Origin: Blumeriella jaapii
Taxonomy: Eukaryota > Ascomycota > Leotiomycetes > Helotiales > Drepanopezizaceae
Length of the DNA: 40,000 nt
Direction of reading: 5' to 3'
Assembly: GCA_009599575.1 (NCBI GenBank)
Contig: VWND01000027.1
Location: 1-40,000 of the forward strand
The notes beneath the pieces were generated by a model. That model saw only the letters and a program-made list of their open reading frames with translations. It was not told where the DNA came from and searched no databases. Position 1 is the stretch's first letter, and the number at the start of each line of letters is the position of its first letter. This document shows, in pieces, positions 1 to 9,380 of this stretch. The translations under genes were made by a program, and so were the position numbers.

Positions 1-318
1 TTCTCCTTTCCCATATCCACTCCAAAATACACATTCCCATATCCACTCCAAAATACACATTCATATACACAAAGCCTCGCTCGCAGATACACAAACAACC
101 TGCCTCATCGGCCTTTCCCCCTCTCTTCAAACCTTCTTACCTACCTAGCTACCTACCTACCTACACACTCCCAGTCGCTCATCAACCCAATCCCTCCGTA
201 CCTCCCCCCTCCCTTCCCTCCCCCCCCTTCCCCGTTGCATTACCACACCCACGGAAAAAGGAAAGAACGACAAAAGAAGCGAAAAGAAAAGAAGAGCGAC
301 AGGCAAAACGCAAGCCTC

Positions 319-393
319 CTTCCTTCCTCCTTCCTTCCTCCCTCCCTCCTCCTTCCTCCTCCCTCCCTCCTCCTTCCTCCTTCCTTCCTTCCT
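319..393. repeat. CT-rich microsatellite (CCTT/CCTCC)
   Basis: The plus strand is almost purely pyrimidine, made of alternating CCTT, CCTCC and CCTCCTT units. It produces mirror open frames on both strands that should not be called genes. Confidence 0.85.
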
Positions 394-602
394 CCTTACC
401 AGACATACATACAAACATTCATAGGTACATACACCCAAAGATCCAAACAAGCCCGTACACCCACCCACCCCACCCATGCATCGACAGAAAACCAAAACAC
501 AAAACAGCGAGTCAGAAATGCGCCGTCCATCCATCTAACCCCAACCCACAAACTCCACGCGGCGGTGCGGTAAATGTCGATTTTCCACCCGTGGCATCAA
601 TC

Positions 603-627
603 ATGCTATGCTATGCTATGCTATGCT
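603..627. repeat. ATGCT pentanucleotide repeat
   Basis: Five tandem ATGCT units lie in the presumed 3' untranslated region of the Leu3-like gene, followed by a degenerate partial copy. Confidence 0.8.
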
Positions 628-791
628 CTATGCCAAGTGAAAAAAGAAAAATGCCCGGTTCATCGTGTCGTAAAAACGTTAGATCGTATCGTGTCATCAA
701 GAGAGCTAGCACACGGACCCCTCTTTATATATTCAGATATATACCTCCCCTTATCACCTCCGAATAGATCATCGATCGAGGATTTGCTCCA

Positions 792-3182
792 TCATCCCAT
801 CCCGTTCTGCTCCAGCCCTTGCACTGCAGGAAACGAGTATGGGAAGTCGACCAGGCCGTCCAACATCCAATTCAGCGGATCAAAGACCTCGTAGTTGCTC
901 TCGCCGGGGCCCGCGCCGCCCATCATCGCGCTCGGCAGGGCGTTGTTGCTCGGCGTCGCGGAGCCTGCTCCATCGAGCTGTGGGGGCTGGAGCGGGTGGG
1001 CGGGCGGCATGGGCGTGGAATCCACGTGCGTCGACGACACAGGGGATGCGGCAGCCGAGTCGGGGTTGGTCGGGTTCTTGATGGCGGCTGCGTGGTGCGT
1101 TAGTGGGTTCACGGTGTCGACCGCGTGGAGACGCGCGCGAGGGGAAAGCTGACCTTCAAGACTGGCGAGTCCCCGAGCCTGGTACTCCTCACGCCAGCGC
1201 CAGATCGAGTCGAACATGAGACTCATGCTCATCCGACAGCGGACCTTGAGCTGCAGGCTATCGTCGATGATGGTGCGGGCCTCGGGCGCGTCGCCGTGGT
1301 TGGCGGCCTGCTGCTTGCGGCTGCGATCGTCGACGCGCGCGCCGTTCCACATCTGCACCATGAGCTCGGCGAGGCGCCGGGGGAGGTCGTTGTTCGTGAT
1401 GCTCATGGTGCGAATGACCTGGATCGTGCTCTTGAAGAGGTGGCGGCCGTGTTCACAATCGACCTGCGCGGCGAAGAAGGAGCCGAGAAGCTTGAGGAGG
1501 GTGAAGCAGCCGGCATCGATCATTTGCAGGATGTAGTTGGTGGCGTAGCCGAGCACGCTCCCCGTGACCGGGTCGCGGTTTTCGTCCAGATGGAGCACGT
1601 AGTCGAGGAAATCGGTGCACGCAAGCCACAGACCCATCAAATCCCCCATGTAGCCCGGCGTCGTGCTCGAGTCGAAGAAGGCCGACAGGCGCAGGTGGAG
1701 TCCGGCCGCTCGCAGGTGGAGTTTGACGACGTGCGAGATTTCCGGTCGGGAGAGAATCGAGACTCGGAGCTCCTGGTACTCTCGCTTGTACACCCGGGTC
1801 AGCATGGCCCGCAGCTCGTCCCCGGCGACGCCTCGGGGATCGCTGGCGTTGCTGTACATCTCCTTGGAGACCTTGTCGCAGAAACGTTCGATCTGGAGCC
1901 GGGCCTCGAGCTCCGGAGACAGAGTGAAGGGGCCGTGGTCTCCGGGTCGGATTGCCAGGGTCCAGTCATACAGCGTCGAGGCGGGTTGGCCGTAGCCCGT
2001 CCCGACCGTTTGCGCCACGATGTTGCACACGGCCCAGGTGACGACGCGATCGTGTACCTGGGCCCGATTCAGGTCGACCGAGACGCGGGAGAAGTCCTGG
2101 GTGTTGTTGGGACGGTGCAGGCCGATGCCCGTGGCCGCCTTCATCATGACGCCGCACAGGATGTGCGTCGGATCCGTGGACGTCGTGCTCGTCGGCAGCG
2201 GCCAGGTACACATCAAGCAGAGGGCCTTGACCACGTAGTGGTTGGCGGGCACCTCTCCCACCGTCGCCCAGAGGAGTCGCGTCAAGGGGCCCGACACGGC
2301 CGCCAACAGTGCCGGGTCCACGGTGTAGCGCCGCGCGCGACCGCGATCATGGCCCAGAAGAGGAGCGGATGCTGGGCATGGTAGTCGTCCGGCGATTGCT
2401 GCGGGTCGAGGAAGGGGAGGTAGGGGTGGTAGCACTGCCAGAAATGGTGGAAGAGGCCATGCACGCTCTGCTCCGTCAAGCGCACATTCTCCAGCTCGTG
2501 CGAATAGCGCGGCAAAGGGTATGAGCCGCTCTGCTTCAGGTGCAGGAGGGACGAGACGGCCTCCTCGGAGCCCATGAAGGCGAGACGGGGGCGGGAGTAG
2601 GCGTCGGTGGCCACGGGGGACGCCATCTCCTCCGCCTCCTCGTCGACGATGAAGCCTTGCGCGCGCGCGCGCTGGAGATGGCGTTGCAAGCGCTCCATCT
2701 GCCTCTCCATCTCCGTGTGCTTGCTCCGCTTGCCCACGCGCTTGAAGTTCGACTCGATCTTGCAGTCCAGCTTCAGGCGGCTGCAGCGCGAGCAGACGGC
2801 GAAGGGCTCTTGGACCACATCGCAGCGCAACTAGGAGAGCAACGATCAGTCGGGGTTCGTGCGGGTCGGGGTGGTGGTGGTGGTGGAGGTGGAGGTGGTG
2901 GAGGTGGCTCACCTTCTGCTGCCGGCACTCGTTGCACGCTCTCTTGACGCCGGGATGTCGTCGTCGCTCGGCCTCGACCTCGGCCTCGGCCTCGGCGCCG
3001 TGCTCATGGTCGCCTGCCAGACTCCCCGGACTGCTCTCGAAGGCGCCGCTCCTCTTCCTCTTGTTCTTGTAGCTGCCGGCCGTGCCGGGTCGGGCGCTGG
3101 TGGCAGGACTCGAGGCGCCGGCGCCGACGCCGCCGCCGCCGCCGCCGCCATTCGCCGGTCCTGGGGGTCGGGGTCCGTCCAT
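792..3182 (-). CDS. Leu3/LeuB-like Zn(II)2Cys6 transcription factor (apparent 1-nt frameshift)
   Basis: Exons read on the minus strand are 3182-2913, 2830-1154 and 1087-792. Intron 1 (82 bp) splits the zinc cluster: exon 1 ends ACNECRQQK and exon 2 opens LRCDVVQ. The spliced cluster is CX2CX6CX9CX2CX6C (Cys 83, 86, 93, 103, 106, 113), followed by a basic linker and a short coiled coil (MERQMERLQRHLQRA). The fungal-specific middle homology region follows, with LQLKVRCRMSMSLMFDSIWR near its end. The 66-bp intron 2 has CTAAC and CAG signals and joins GLASLE to AAIKNPTNPDS; it is in frame and could be missed. The acidic/aromatic tail FDPLNWMLDGLVDFPY suits an activation domain. Cluster and linker resemble Leu3/LeuB regulators of branched-chain amino-acid synthesis, as I remember them. 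The frame changes near residue 255 (2332-2339); with one extra base the product would be about 747 residues. Leu3-like is likely; orthology is inferred. Confidence 0.8.
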   Translation of the reverse strand: MDGPRPPGPANGGGGGGGVGAGASSPATSARPGTAGSYKNKRKRSGAFESSPGSLAGDHEHGAEAEAEVEAERRRHPGVKRACNECRQQKVSHLHHLHLHHHHHPDPHEPRLIVALLVALRCGPRALRRLLALQPPEAGLQDRVELQARGQAEQAHGDGEADGALATPSPARARARLHRRRGGGGDGVPRGHRRLLPPPSRLHGLRGGRLVPPAPEAERLIPFAALFARAGECALDGAERAWPLPPFLAVLPPLPPLPRPAAIAGRLPCPASAPLLGHDRGRARRYTVDPALLAAVSGPLTRLLWATVGEVPANHYVVKALCLMCTWPLPTSTTSTDPTHILCGVMMKAATGIGLHRPNNTQDFSRVSVDLNRAQVHDRVVTWAVCNIVAQTVGTGYGQPASTLYDWTLAIRPGDHGPFTLSPELEARLQIERFCDKVSKEMYSNASDPRGVAGDELRAMLTRVYKREYQELRVSILSRPEISHVVKLHLRAAGLHLRLSAFFDSSTTPGYMGDLMGLWLACTDFLDYVLHLDENRDPVTGSVLGYATNYILQMIDAGCFTLLKLLGSFFAAQVDCEHGRHLFKSTIQVIRTMSITNNDLPRRLAELMVQMWNGARVDDRSRKQQAANHGDAPEARTIIDDSLQLKVRCRMSMSLMFDSIWRWREEYQARGLASLEGQLSPRARLHAVDTVNPLTHHAAAIKNPTNPDSAAASPVSSTHVDSTPMPPAHPLQPPQLDGAGSATPSNNALPSAMMGGAGPGESNYEVFDPLNWMLDGLVDFPYSFPAVQGLEQNGMG
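2831..2912 (-). other. Intron 1 of the Leu3-like gene
   Basis: The donor is AAG|GTGAGC and the acceptor CTCCTAG|TTG. The intron carries a (CCACCT/CCACCA) repeat that, if translated, gives a His/Leu run between the third-Cys side and the rest of the zinc cluster. Removing it restores a canonical Zn2Cys6 motif. Confidence 0.85.
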
Positions 3183-3183
3183 G

Positions 3184-3234
3184 CCAGGCGGGCAGGCGGG
3201 CAGGCAGGCTGGCAGGCAGGCTGGCTGGCTGGCA

Positions 3235-3267
<33 letters not shown>
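3184..3267. repeat. GGCT/GGCA tetranucleotide array at the Leu3-like start codon
   Basis: Tandem GGCT and GGCA units on the plus strand (AGCC on the gene strand) lie directly upstream of the ATG at 3182, so they fall in the 5' leader or promoter of the Leu3-like gene. The array is long and near-perfect from 3226 to 3267. Confidence 0.85.
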
Positions 3268-3268
<1 letters not shown>

Positions 3269-3519
3269 AGCTCGACCTCAGCCGCGTCGCTCGGTTTTGC
3301 TGATGGGCTGCCTGGCAGGGACACAGTGCCGTGAGAGCCGTCCGAAGTCGCAGTTGGTCTGGTGGTGAGTGGTGGTGAGTGCCCGGTCTCGCTTTGCGCG
3401 GGGTCGAAGGTTGGGAAAGTTCTTGGTTCGCTCGAACTCGATGGGGCCAGTAGCCGAGGGCGTGGGATTATCGGGGGATGCTTGGATGGTACACACGTGC
3501 AGTATGGTACTGTCTGGAA

Positions 3520-4610
3520 TTGAAGAGCGTGGGCTGATAGGGTTATGATATGCGTAATGACAGGAAGAAGACATAGAAATTCCTATTACAGCGTGGGATT
3601 GTTGGCTTACGAGACGTCTCATGAAATGGTTACGAAAAGGAAGACATAGAAATTCCTATTAAAGCGTGGGATGTCCAGGTTTGGAGAGTTGGAACAATTT
3701 GGCAATAGATGGATGCTGTTAACAGCGCAGGTTTGGTAGGTTACGATGCGTAAGGAAATGGTTACGAGGAAGAAGACATAGAAAAGTTCTTATTAAAGCG
3801 TGGGATTTCAGGTTTGGGGAGTTGGAATAAATTGGTAATAGATAGGTGTTGTTAAAAGCGTAGGTTTATTAGGCTACGATATGCGTAATCAGCTGGTTAC
3901 GATGAAAAAAGACAGAGAAAAAATCCTATTATATTAGCTTACGAGACGTACGATTGTAGTACAAGTGCGATAAGTGATCGTGGTAATTGAAAGCGTGGGA
4001 TCATGGTTACGACGCTTGGAACGAGTACTGTACTTGAAAGCGAAGGCGTATTAGAATAGGAATTATTTATTACAATTAATGAATCAACGTGATATATGTG
4101 ACTGAAAACTTAGGATTGTCAAGTCACGGTTATTCAAATAATCAACATACATCATTATCAAATCACGATATGTACTGTACCTACCTAAGGTATGATAGCA
4201 TAACCATGATCGGTACAGCAAAAGTAAGCAATTCTGGTCATTTAAAAGCGTGACTTTGGATAGCGACCAATGCGATAAATGGAAACACGTAACTAAAAGC
4301 GCAGGACTATTCAGTCCCGATCGTTGAAATATTTATTTTCAATTACCAAAAGCGTAGACATAATGCGTCACGGTTGTTGGAATTACTAGATGACGATTTA
4401 TATTATATAATAGCAGTCATTGGACTTTACCTTCCACACAGCTGGGTTAAGTACTTGTTAAAAGCGTGGCACTGTTAGGTTACTAGAGTAGAAGTAAACA
4501 ACATAATTATCACGAGCATTGATTGTAATGTAATATACATAAATATTAAATTATACTACAAGTAGAGCATTTTATTGCATCTACCTTTCTTCATATTACA
4601 AAAGCATAAA
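3520..4610. repeat. Degenerate repeat field built on AAAGCGTGGGA
   Basis: A core reading AAAGCGTGGGA or a near variant recurs near 3590, 3661, 3722, 3795, 3854, 3990, 4036, 4247, 4297, 4349, 4461 and 4600. In the best-kept part (3530-3960) it alternates with GAAGAAGACATAGAAA..TCCTATT and GGTTACGA..ATGCGTAA blocks in a unit of about 130 bp made of two halves of about 60-73 bp. Copies decay toward 4600. The region is AT-rich, unlike the neighbouring genes, and shows no credible open frame. Confidence 0.7.
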
Positions 4611-4645
4611 ACAATCTCAAACATGAACATCCCTCGCTTTTCGTT

Positions 4646-4662
4646 CACCACGTCACGTGGTG
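4646..4662. promoter_or_regulatory. 17-bp CACGTG-containing palindrome
   Basis: CACCACGTCACGTGGTG is a perfect inverted repeat around a central C, about 215 bp upstream of the ATG at 4878. It contains a CACGTG E-box, the kind of site bound by bHLH factors such as Cbf1. Binding is inferred. Confidence 0.4.
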
Positions 4663-4730
4663 GATCGTAGCTTCTGCTCACCCTTGACTCCGTACATCGT
4701 ACACATCTAATGCATCGTACACACTAGGTA

Positions 4731-4825
4731 GGTACAGTACAGTACATATACGGTACAGTACACATAAGGTACAGTACATATACAGTATATTTACCGTACA
4801 TATACAGTACCTACAGTATACTACC
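4731..4825. repeat. TACAGTAC-type short palindromic repeats
   Basis: GTACAGTACA, TACAGTA and TATACAGTA units recur about ten times in front of the small proline-rich gene. Similar clusters occur elsewhere in the window (28230-28660, 28965-29280, 39660-39800). Confidence 0.7.
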
Positions 4826-4877
4826 TATACACACATACCCACCAAACAGCACAGTAATCCCACCACCCAGCCCCAAC

Positions 4878-5239
4878 ATGGCAGAAGCACCACCACCACC
4901 ACCACCACCACCACCAACCATCACGACCGAACCCCAAAAACGGCCCTTATACAAAGGTCCTCTTCTCCCGCCCAAACGCGCGGCCCAGCCCAGCCAGTCT
5001 TACACGCAAGACGCCCTAGCAAAACGGGGGACCCTAGCCATCCGGAACCAAACGCAAGACCCGATCACGGGTGAGTCGCGCCCTACCCCCCCTCAAAAAG
5101 TCGAGATCCGAGTGTTTTTTTTATTTCCTTCTTTCGATCACGACCAAGTACATACTGACTTTTTGCATTCCCAGTCGTCGAGTTCTCCGCGTCGGGCGTG
5201 CCCATGCCGTTCTTAGACCCGTCGATTGTCCGACGATAG
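4878..5239 (+). CDS. Small proline-rich conserved-looking protein, 2 exons (possibly 3)
   Basis: Exons are 4878-5070 and 5175-5239. The 104-bp intron has donor GTGAGT, a TACTGAC branch site and acceptor CCCAG. The product is 85 residues: a run of nine prolines (5-13), a basic stretch with YKGPLLPPKR, then SYTQDALAKRGTLAIRNQTQ and a tail ending MPFLDPSIVRR. There is no signal peptide or membrane segment. I do not recognise the family. The non-repetitive part reads like a constrained small protein rather than chance. A further exon-like segment at 5566-5664 (GDPYNPQGFTNRPERPFIRP plus a glycine run) has a branch site and acceptor before it, so the true protein may be longer. A poor donor at 5228 is the only in-phase link I can see. 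Confidence 0.5.
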
Positions 5240-5315
5240 ACGGAGGCCGAGAGGAGGGCACGCGATCAGTCGGTTGGATGGTCAGGTAGTCTGTTGGTTG
5301 GGTAGTCGATTGTTC

Positions 5316-5486
5316 AATCAGTCCGTGGATCAGTCCGTTGATCAGTCCGTTGATCAGTCCGTTGATCAGTCCGTTAATCAGCCCGTTAATCAGTTAGTCA
5401 ATCAATCAATCAATCAATCAGTCACTCAGTCAGTCAATCAGTCACTCAGTCACTCAATCATTCACTCAATCAGCCACTCAGTCCCT
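5316..5486. repeat. GATCAGTCCGTT minisatellite grading into AATC/CAGTCACT repeats
   Basis: About seven 12-bp GATCAGTCCGTT-type units run from 5316 and then degrade to AATC tetranucleotides and CAGTCACTCAGT units. If the small gene has a third exon, this array would sit inside its second intron. Confidence 0.85.
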
Positions 5487-5624
5487 TTTCTTCTTCCTCG
5501 ACTAAGTCACGTTCCTCTTTCCCAACGCACCGAGCGTAACTCACACGCCCGGTCTGCCTCCAGAGGGCGATCCGTATAACCCCCAGGGCTTCACGAACCG
5601 CCCAGAGCGGCCTTTTATTCGCCC

Positions 5625-5651
5625 GGGGGGGGGGGGGGGGGGGGGGGGGGG
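5625..5651. repeat. 27-base poly-G run
   Basis: An uninterrupted run of 27 G follows GTTTTATTCGCCC-like sequence. It is preceded by an in-frame peptide-like segment. Such runs are rare in fungal DNA and their length is often miscalled in sequencing. Confidence 0.9.
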
Positions 5652-6332
5652 CAGAAGAACGTAGAAGAAAAGTGGAAAAGAAAAATAAGATATATAAATA
5701 TTTGTTTTAATAGGAGAGAAAGCAAGGGAGTTTGGTAGTTGGCGGACCAGAGGGAAAAGAAAATAAAGTGGGTGAGACAACAGGTGAGTAGGTAGGTGAA
5801 AAGGTAGGTAGGTGAGGGTGAGAAAGGGCGTGGAATTCGCCAGTCGGATTTGCTTTTCTTTCCAACGTCTTCTTCTGCAATGTTGCAGATAGATAGATAG
5901 ATACATAAATGTTGAGCATGCGTACATCGTAAAGCGTAGCGTAGTCCGGAGGAGAATAAGAAGGAGGAGGAGGAGGAGAAGAGGCTCTTTTTCTTTGATG
6001 CACCAGAAGCTCGAAACGGTAAATAGTAGTAGTAGTATTGATTAACGTCTAGCGGAGTGCAGCCGATAGGCTGCCTTCCTAGGACCTCCCAGGGGGTACG
6101 GAGACGTGCTAAGCTAAGGAATTAAATACAAAGTACGACCCCGAAAGCAATTCGTGTTGGTACAGCCACTGCTGCTGTCGACTACGCCCTTCGCCGCCTT
6201 TTGCGATGGTCCGTCAGTCGAAACGGTAAATGGATGAAGGAATGAATGAATGAATAAATAAATGAATTGTGCGCTCTGCCATGCCAGGACAAACAAATTC
6301 TATAACTGTTCCTATTTCTTTCTCTGTTTATC
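5652..6332. other. Intergenic sequence without a supported gene
   Basis: A/T-rich and GGTA/GGAG-rich sequence with GATA repeats near 5886-5903 and GAAT repeats near 6237-6265. Only short frames with repeat composition are present. Confidence 0.55.
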
Positions 6333-6580
6333 TATCTCTCCATCTCTCCATCTCTCCATCTCTCCATCTCTCCATCTCTCTCCATCTCTCCATCTCTCCA
6401 TCTCTCCATCTCTCCATCTCTCCATCTCTCCATCTCTCCATCTCTCTCCATCTCTCCATCTCTCCATCTCTCCATCTCTCCATCTCTCCATCTCTCCATC
6501 TCTCCATCTCTCCATCTCTCCATCTCTCCATCTCTCCATCTCTCCATCTCTCCATCCATCTCTCTCCCCATTTCTCCATC
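6333..6580. repeat. CATCTCTC 8-bp satellite
   Basis: About 30 tandem copies of CATCTCTC, with three 10-bp CATCTCTCTC slippage variants that shift the register. The array yields overlapping HLSISPSL-type (plus) and RDGEMERW-type (minus) frames that are repeat artefacts. Confidence 0.95.
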
Positions 6581-6599
6581 TCCGAGTTCTCCAGTGAAT

Positions 6600-8227
6600 T
6601 GTACCGTACCTACCTGCTTACAACAGTAAACCAAGACTGGGGCTTGGCTCGTCCTAAGTACCTACTGTACAGTACTGTAAGAAGCTAGGTAGGTAGGTAG
6701 GTAAATAAGTAGGCGAGCGAGCGGGCGGAAGAACTATGCCCCGCAGCTGGCAGCTCAAGCTCTAGAAGAGGCCGGGTCGGGAAGGTGCAACAGGACGTAC
6801 TGTACATAAGGTAGGTAGGTACCTTGGTAGGTACAGAGTACATGCGAATACCGGTTTTGGAAAACGATACCTTAGCACTTACGTAAAAACGACCCTGGAT
6901 TATTTCCGTTTTAGTAAAAAGCTAGCACTGAGTGTTCTTGCACTATAGTACTATAATAACATGCTTTAAATTAGAACAATGGAAAAGCAGGCACGAAAAC
7001 ACGCTGATACTGTTACATGAATACTAGGTAAACATCAAGTATCCTTCCAGCGCAATGGAAGGAACATTTATTATGACAAGATGACAGTAAGTCCTCAACG
7101 TTTTTTTTTTTTTTCATATCTGAAGGCTCGCGCCCTCCATAGTATTAGACCATTAATAACTAGATAAAATGCTCTCAGGGAATAAAGAAGAAAGCATCTT
7201 TGAATTCAACCACTTTCCACAACAGATACGGCCGCATATCGGGGGGTGAGAAGAGTCTAGGAAATCATCTAGACAAAAAGCTTATTGCCGTTGAATGAAT
7301 GGGAGCAGCGATAAGCGGGACAAGATGCGTGCTTGTATTGTGCTGTGGCCTCTAAGGGGGGTGGTCTACTCTTGCACAGCACCGTGAAGAGTTCACCAGC
7401 GAAAAATGCAATTCCAAACCACCAAGTCCTGAGGGTCCATAGCACTATTTTTTTTCACCGCTATTCGGATTTTGTGTTTGATAACCGTGATCTTGCAGAT
7501 TGGTTTGTTGCCTTTACAATAATATGCCCCTGTCGTAACTTTGTGTTATGTTAATAACTTGCTATTTGGTTTTTCTACGGTTATTAATCCGGGATTGTTG
7601 GATAGGGTGGGTCCGCGATTGGGAACTCGGAGATCAAATAAACCGTGGGAAGAAATCGCGAAGGATTGTGCAGTATGGAGGGATAGATGCTTTTTTTCTA
7701 AAGTAGAAAAGAAGAAAAGAAGAAGGCTGAGATGGGATACGGTAATATATAGAGTTTAATGCTAGACGACTTTAGCCTGAATTCACAGGCATCGAATGCG
7801 TATTGCATGTTGCGAAAAGGATAGATGATGATTTTTGACAATTTCTTTTGAGAGATATGTGTTTTTTCCCCAATAAAGGCGGATAGATAGAGGGGGAATT
7901 ACAACAAGGGAATGCAAAGCCTTTGTTTATCAAAGCTAAATACGAAGAAATCAAGCAGATGGTTAAAAGAGAGCCGGAACGGATTGTTATAAATCGTCGA
8001 GCGAAAAGACTTGAAAACTAGCTAACAACAAGGGTATCATGTAGAAAGAATTGCGAAACCATCGAGCTGTAAGTAAAGCCGGCATTAAACGCCCTTTTCC
8101 CTTTTTTCCCTTGCCTTTCCCCTAATCCCATTGCACCGTGCTAAAAGAAATCCTAATCACAATCCTTCACCGACCCGGATCTGGCGTGCGTACAGACAGC
8201 CCGAGTGGAAGAAAAGAGAAACCGGAA
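6600..8227. other. AT-rich intergenic block without a supported gene
   Basis: A GGTA/TACC repeat patch lies at about 6685-6835, then AT-rich DNA with a 14-T run at 7101-7114. Short frames (up to about 73 codons) lack motifs, good start context or splice logic. Base composition differs clearly from the flanking genes, as in decayed or mutated repeats, but I cannot identify a source element. Confidence 0.55.
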
Positions 8228-9380
8228 TTAGTCATCGGTGAGATCAATAATGACCTTACCGCTGGGACCACGAGACATCTTGGACGATCGTCCGCTGCCA
8301 CTAGCTTCAGAGTCAGAGGGTCGTTTGCGACGCAATGGCTCTTCTATCTCCTCGGCTTTGATGTCTTGGATTTGTTTCTGGGTTTTTATAAGCATGTCGA
8401 CACTCGAGCAAAGAACAGACAAGCCTTACCTTGAGACTAGCCAGCCTCGCGGCCTTGCTGACTAGCATATTGCGGCTGCTACTGCTCTGCGCCTGACGAC
8501 TCGCGGAAACTTGCTCTGGAGAGGGTGATCGTGGGATGACGAGCTCGGCTTGGAGGTCCTCTGCAAACGATAAGCTTAATCCCCATCAAGCAATACTGGA
8601 GACCTCGTACCTCGTGAGCGATACTTGAACACAAAGATCCCAATCGGGTTGTTAGGCCCGTCCAAATCGTGCGATTTCATGCCGGTCCGCGTCACGATTC
8701 GTTGTTCACCGTAAGCCACACCGTGCGAGATAGCCTTGCCCTTCAGCGCCTTCTCGGCGACTTCAGCGGGAGGGTTGTGTTGCGTGATGGGGTCATAATC
8801 AATTGGCGAGACAAAGTGCTGCTCGGTCTGCACCGTTCGAAAGACGGCGACAACGATCTCTCCAATATTCTTCATGGCCTTGGCGTCATTCTTAACACGG
8901 GTAGAATCTTGATCGTCGACTGTAAAGGTCATGGTATCAGCACGTGTGCCAAGGATCCGGTTGATACTAAACGTACTGGGCTGTAAGCTTACCTTTCTTT
9001 ATGCTGCTGAATTTCAACGCGCGGCTGGACAGGTGCGTCGGGCTGATCCGCTCCAGTTTGGCCGTGATGAGTTCCATATAGTAGCCACTGCAGCGCGCGA
9101 ACCATACGTCGTTGAGGATAGCCTGAGCGATCCCATGGCCGTCGACGTTGGCTCGGAAGGTAAGGCTCTGGCTGCTTAATCGGAATGGGTGCTTCACGGT
9201 GAGCCGGATACGAAACTCGACATCGGTCTGGCATTCTACGAATTTCTGGGAGCGGTGGCCCTCTGGGACATGCGCATATCGAGCCTGGCTCCACTCTCCG
9301 TCGTCCTCATACTCGCGCAGGTCTTGGCCGAACGATTGAACGGCGACTTCCAAGCCGGGGACAGCGTTGAGGATGGCCAT
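8228..9380 (-). CDS. DUF7918-family nuclear protein with SIM-like C-terminus, 4 exons
   Basis: Exons on the minus strand are 9380-8993, 8919-8611, 8560-8430 and 8377-8228. Introns are 73, 50 and 52 bp with donors GTAAGC, GTACGA and GTAAGG. The spliced product is 325 residues. It opens MAILNAVPGLEVAV, contains the KFSSIKKVDDQD block (about 125-135), LKGKAISHGVAYGEQR and the strongly family-like NNPIGIFVFKYRSREDLQ (about 220-240). This order matches fungal DUF7918 proteins. After a Ser/Gln-rich linker the tail has a basic RRKRPSD stretch (likely nuclear localisation) and ends KVIIDLTDD. Hydrophobic residues followed by acids are typical of SUMO-interacting motifs. Molecular function is unknown; nuclear location and SUMO contact are inferred. 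The gene diverges from cactin across 315 bp. Confidence 0.85.

Larger units (their letters stand above)
1..791. other. Non-coding, low-complexity flank 3' of the Leu3-like gene
   Basis: No convincing gene is seen here. The stretch holds a duplicated phrase at 11-60, CTAC repeats at about 139-165, a CT-rich CCTT/CCTCC microsatellite at about 319-393, and five ATGCT copies near 603-627. Open frames on both strands across the CT tract have repeat composition (Lys/Glu/Gly-rich or Ser/Leu/Pro-rich) and are not believable proteins. The segment next to 792 is presumably the 3' untranslated region of the minus-strand regulator. Confidence 0.6.

Noticed and set aside
157..573. Frames of 112-125 codons on both strands
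   Set aside because: They cover a CT microsatellite and mirror each other; no motifs or start context.
1125..2384. 419-codon plus-strand frame opposite the Leu3-like gene
   Set aside because: A shadow of GC-rich coding sequence; the minus strand has the recognisable family residues and introns.
6262..6688. Several overlapping frames on both strands (HLSISPSL and RDGEMERW types)
   Set aside because: They are translations of the CATCTCTC satellite in different registers.
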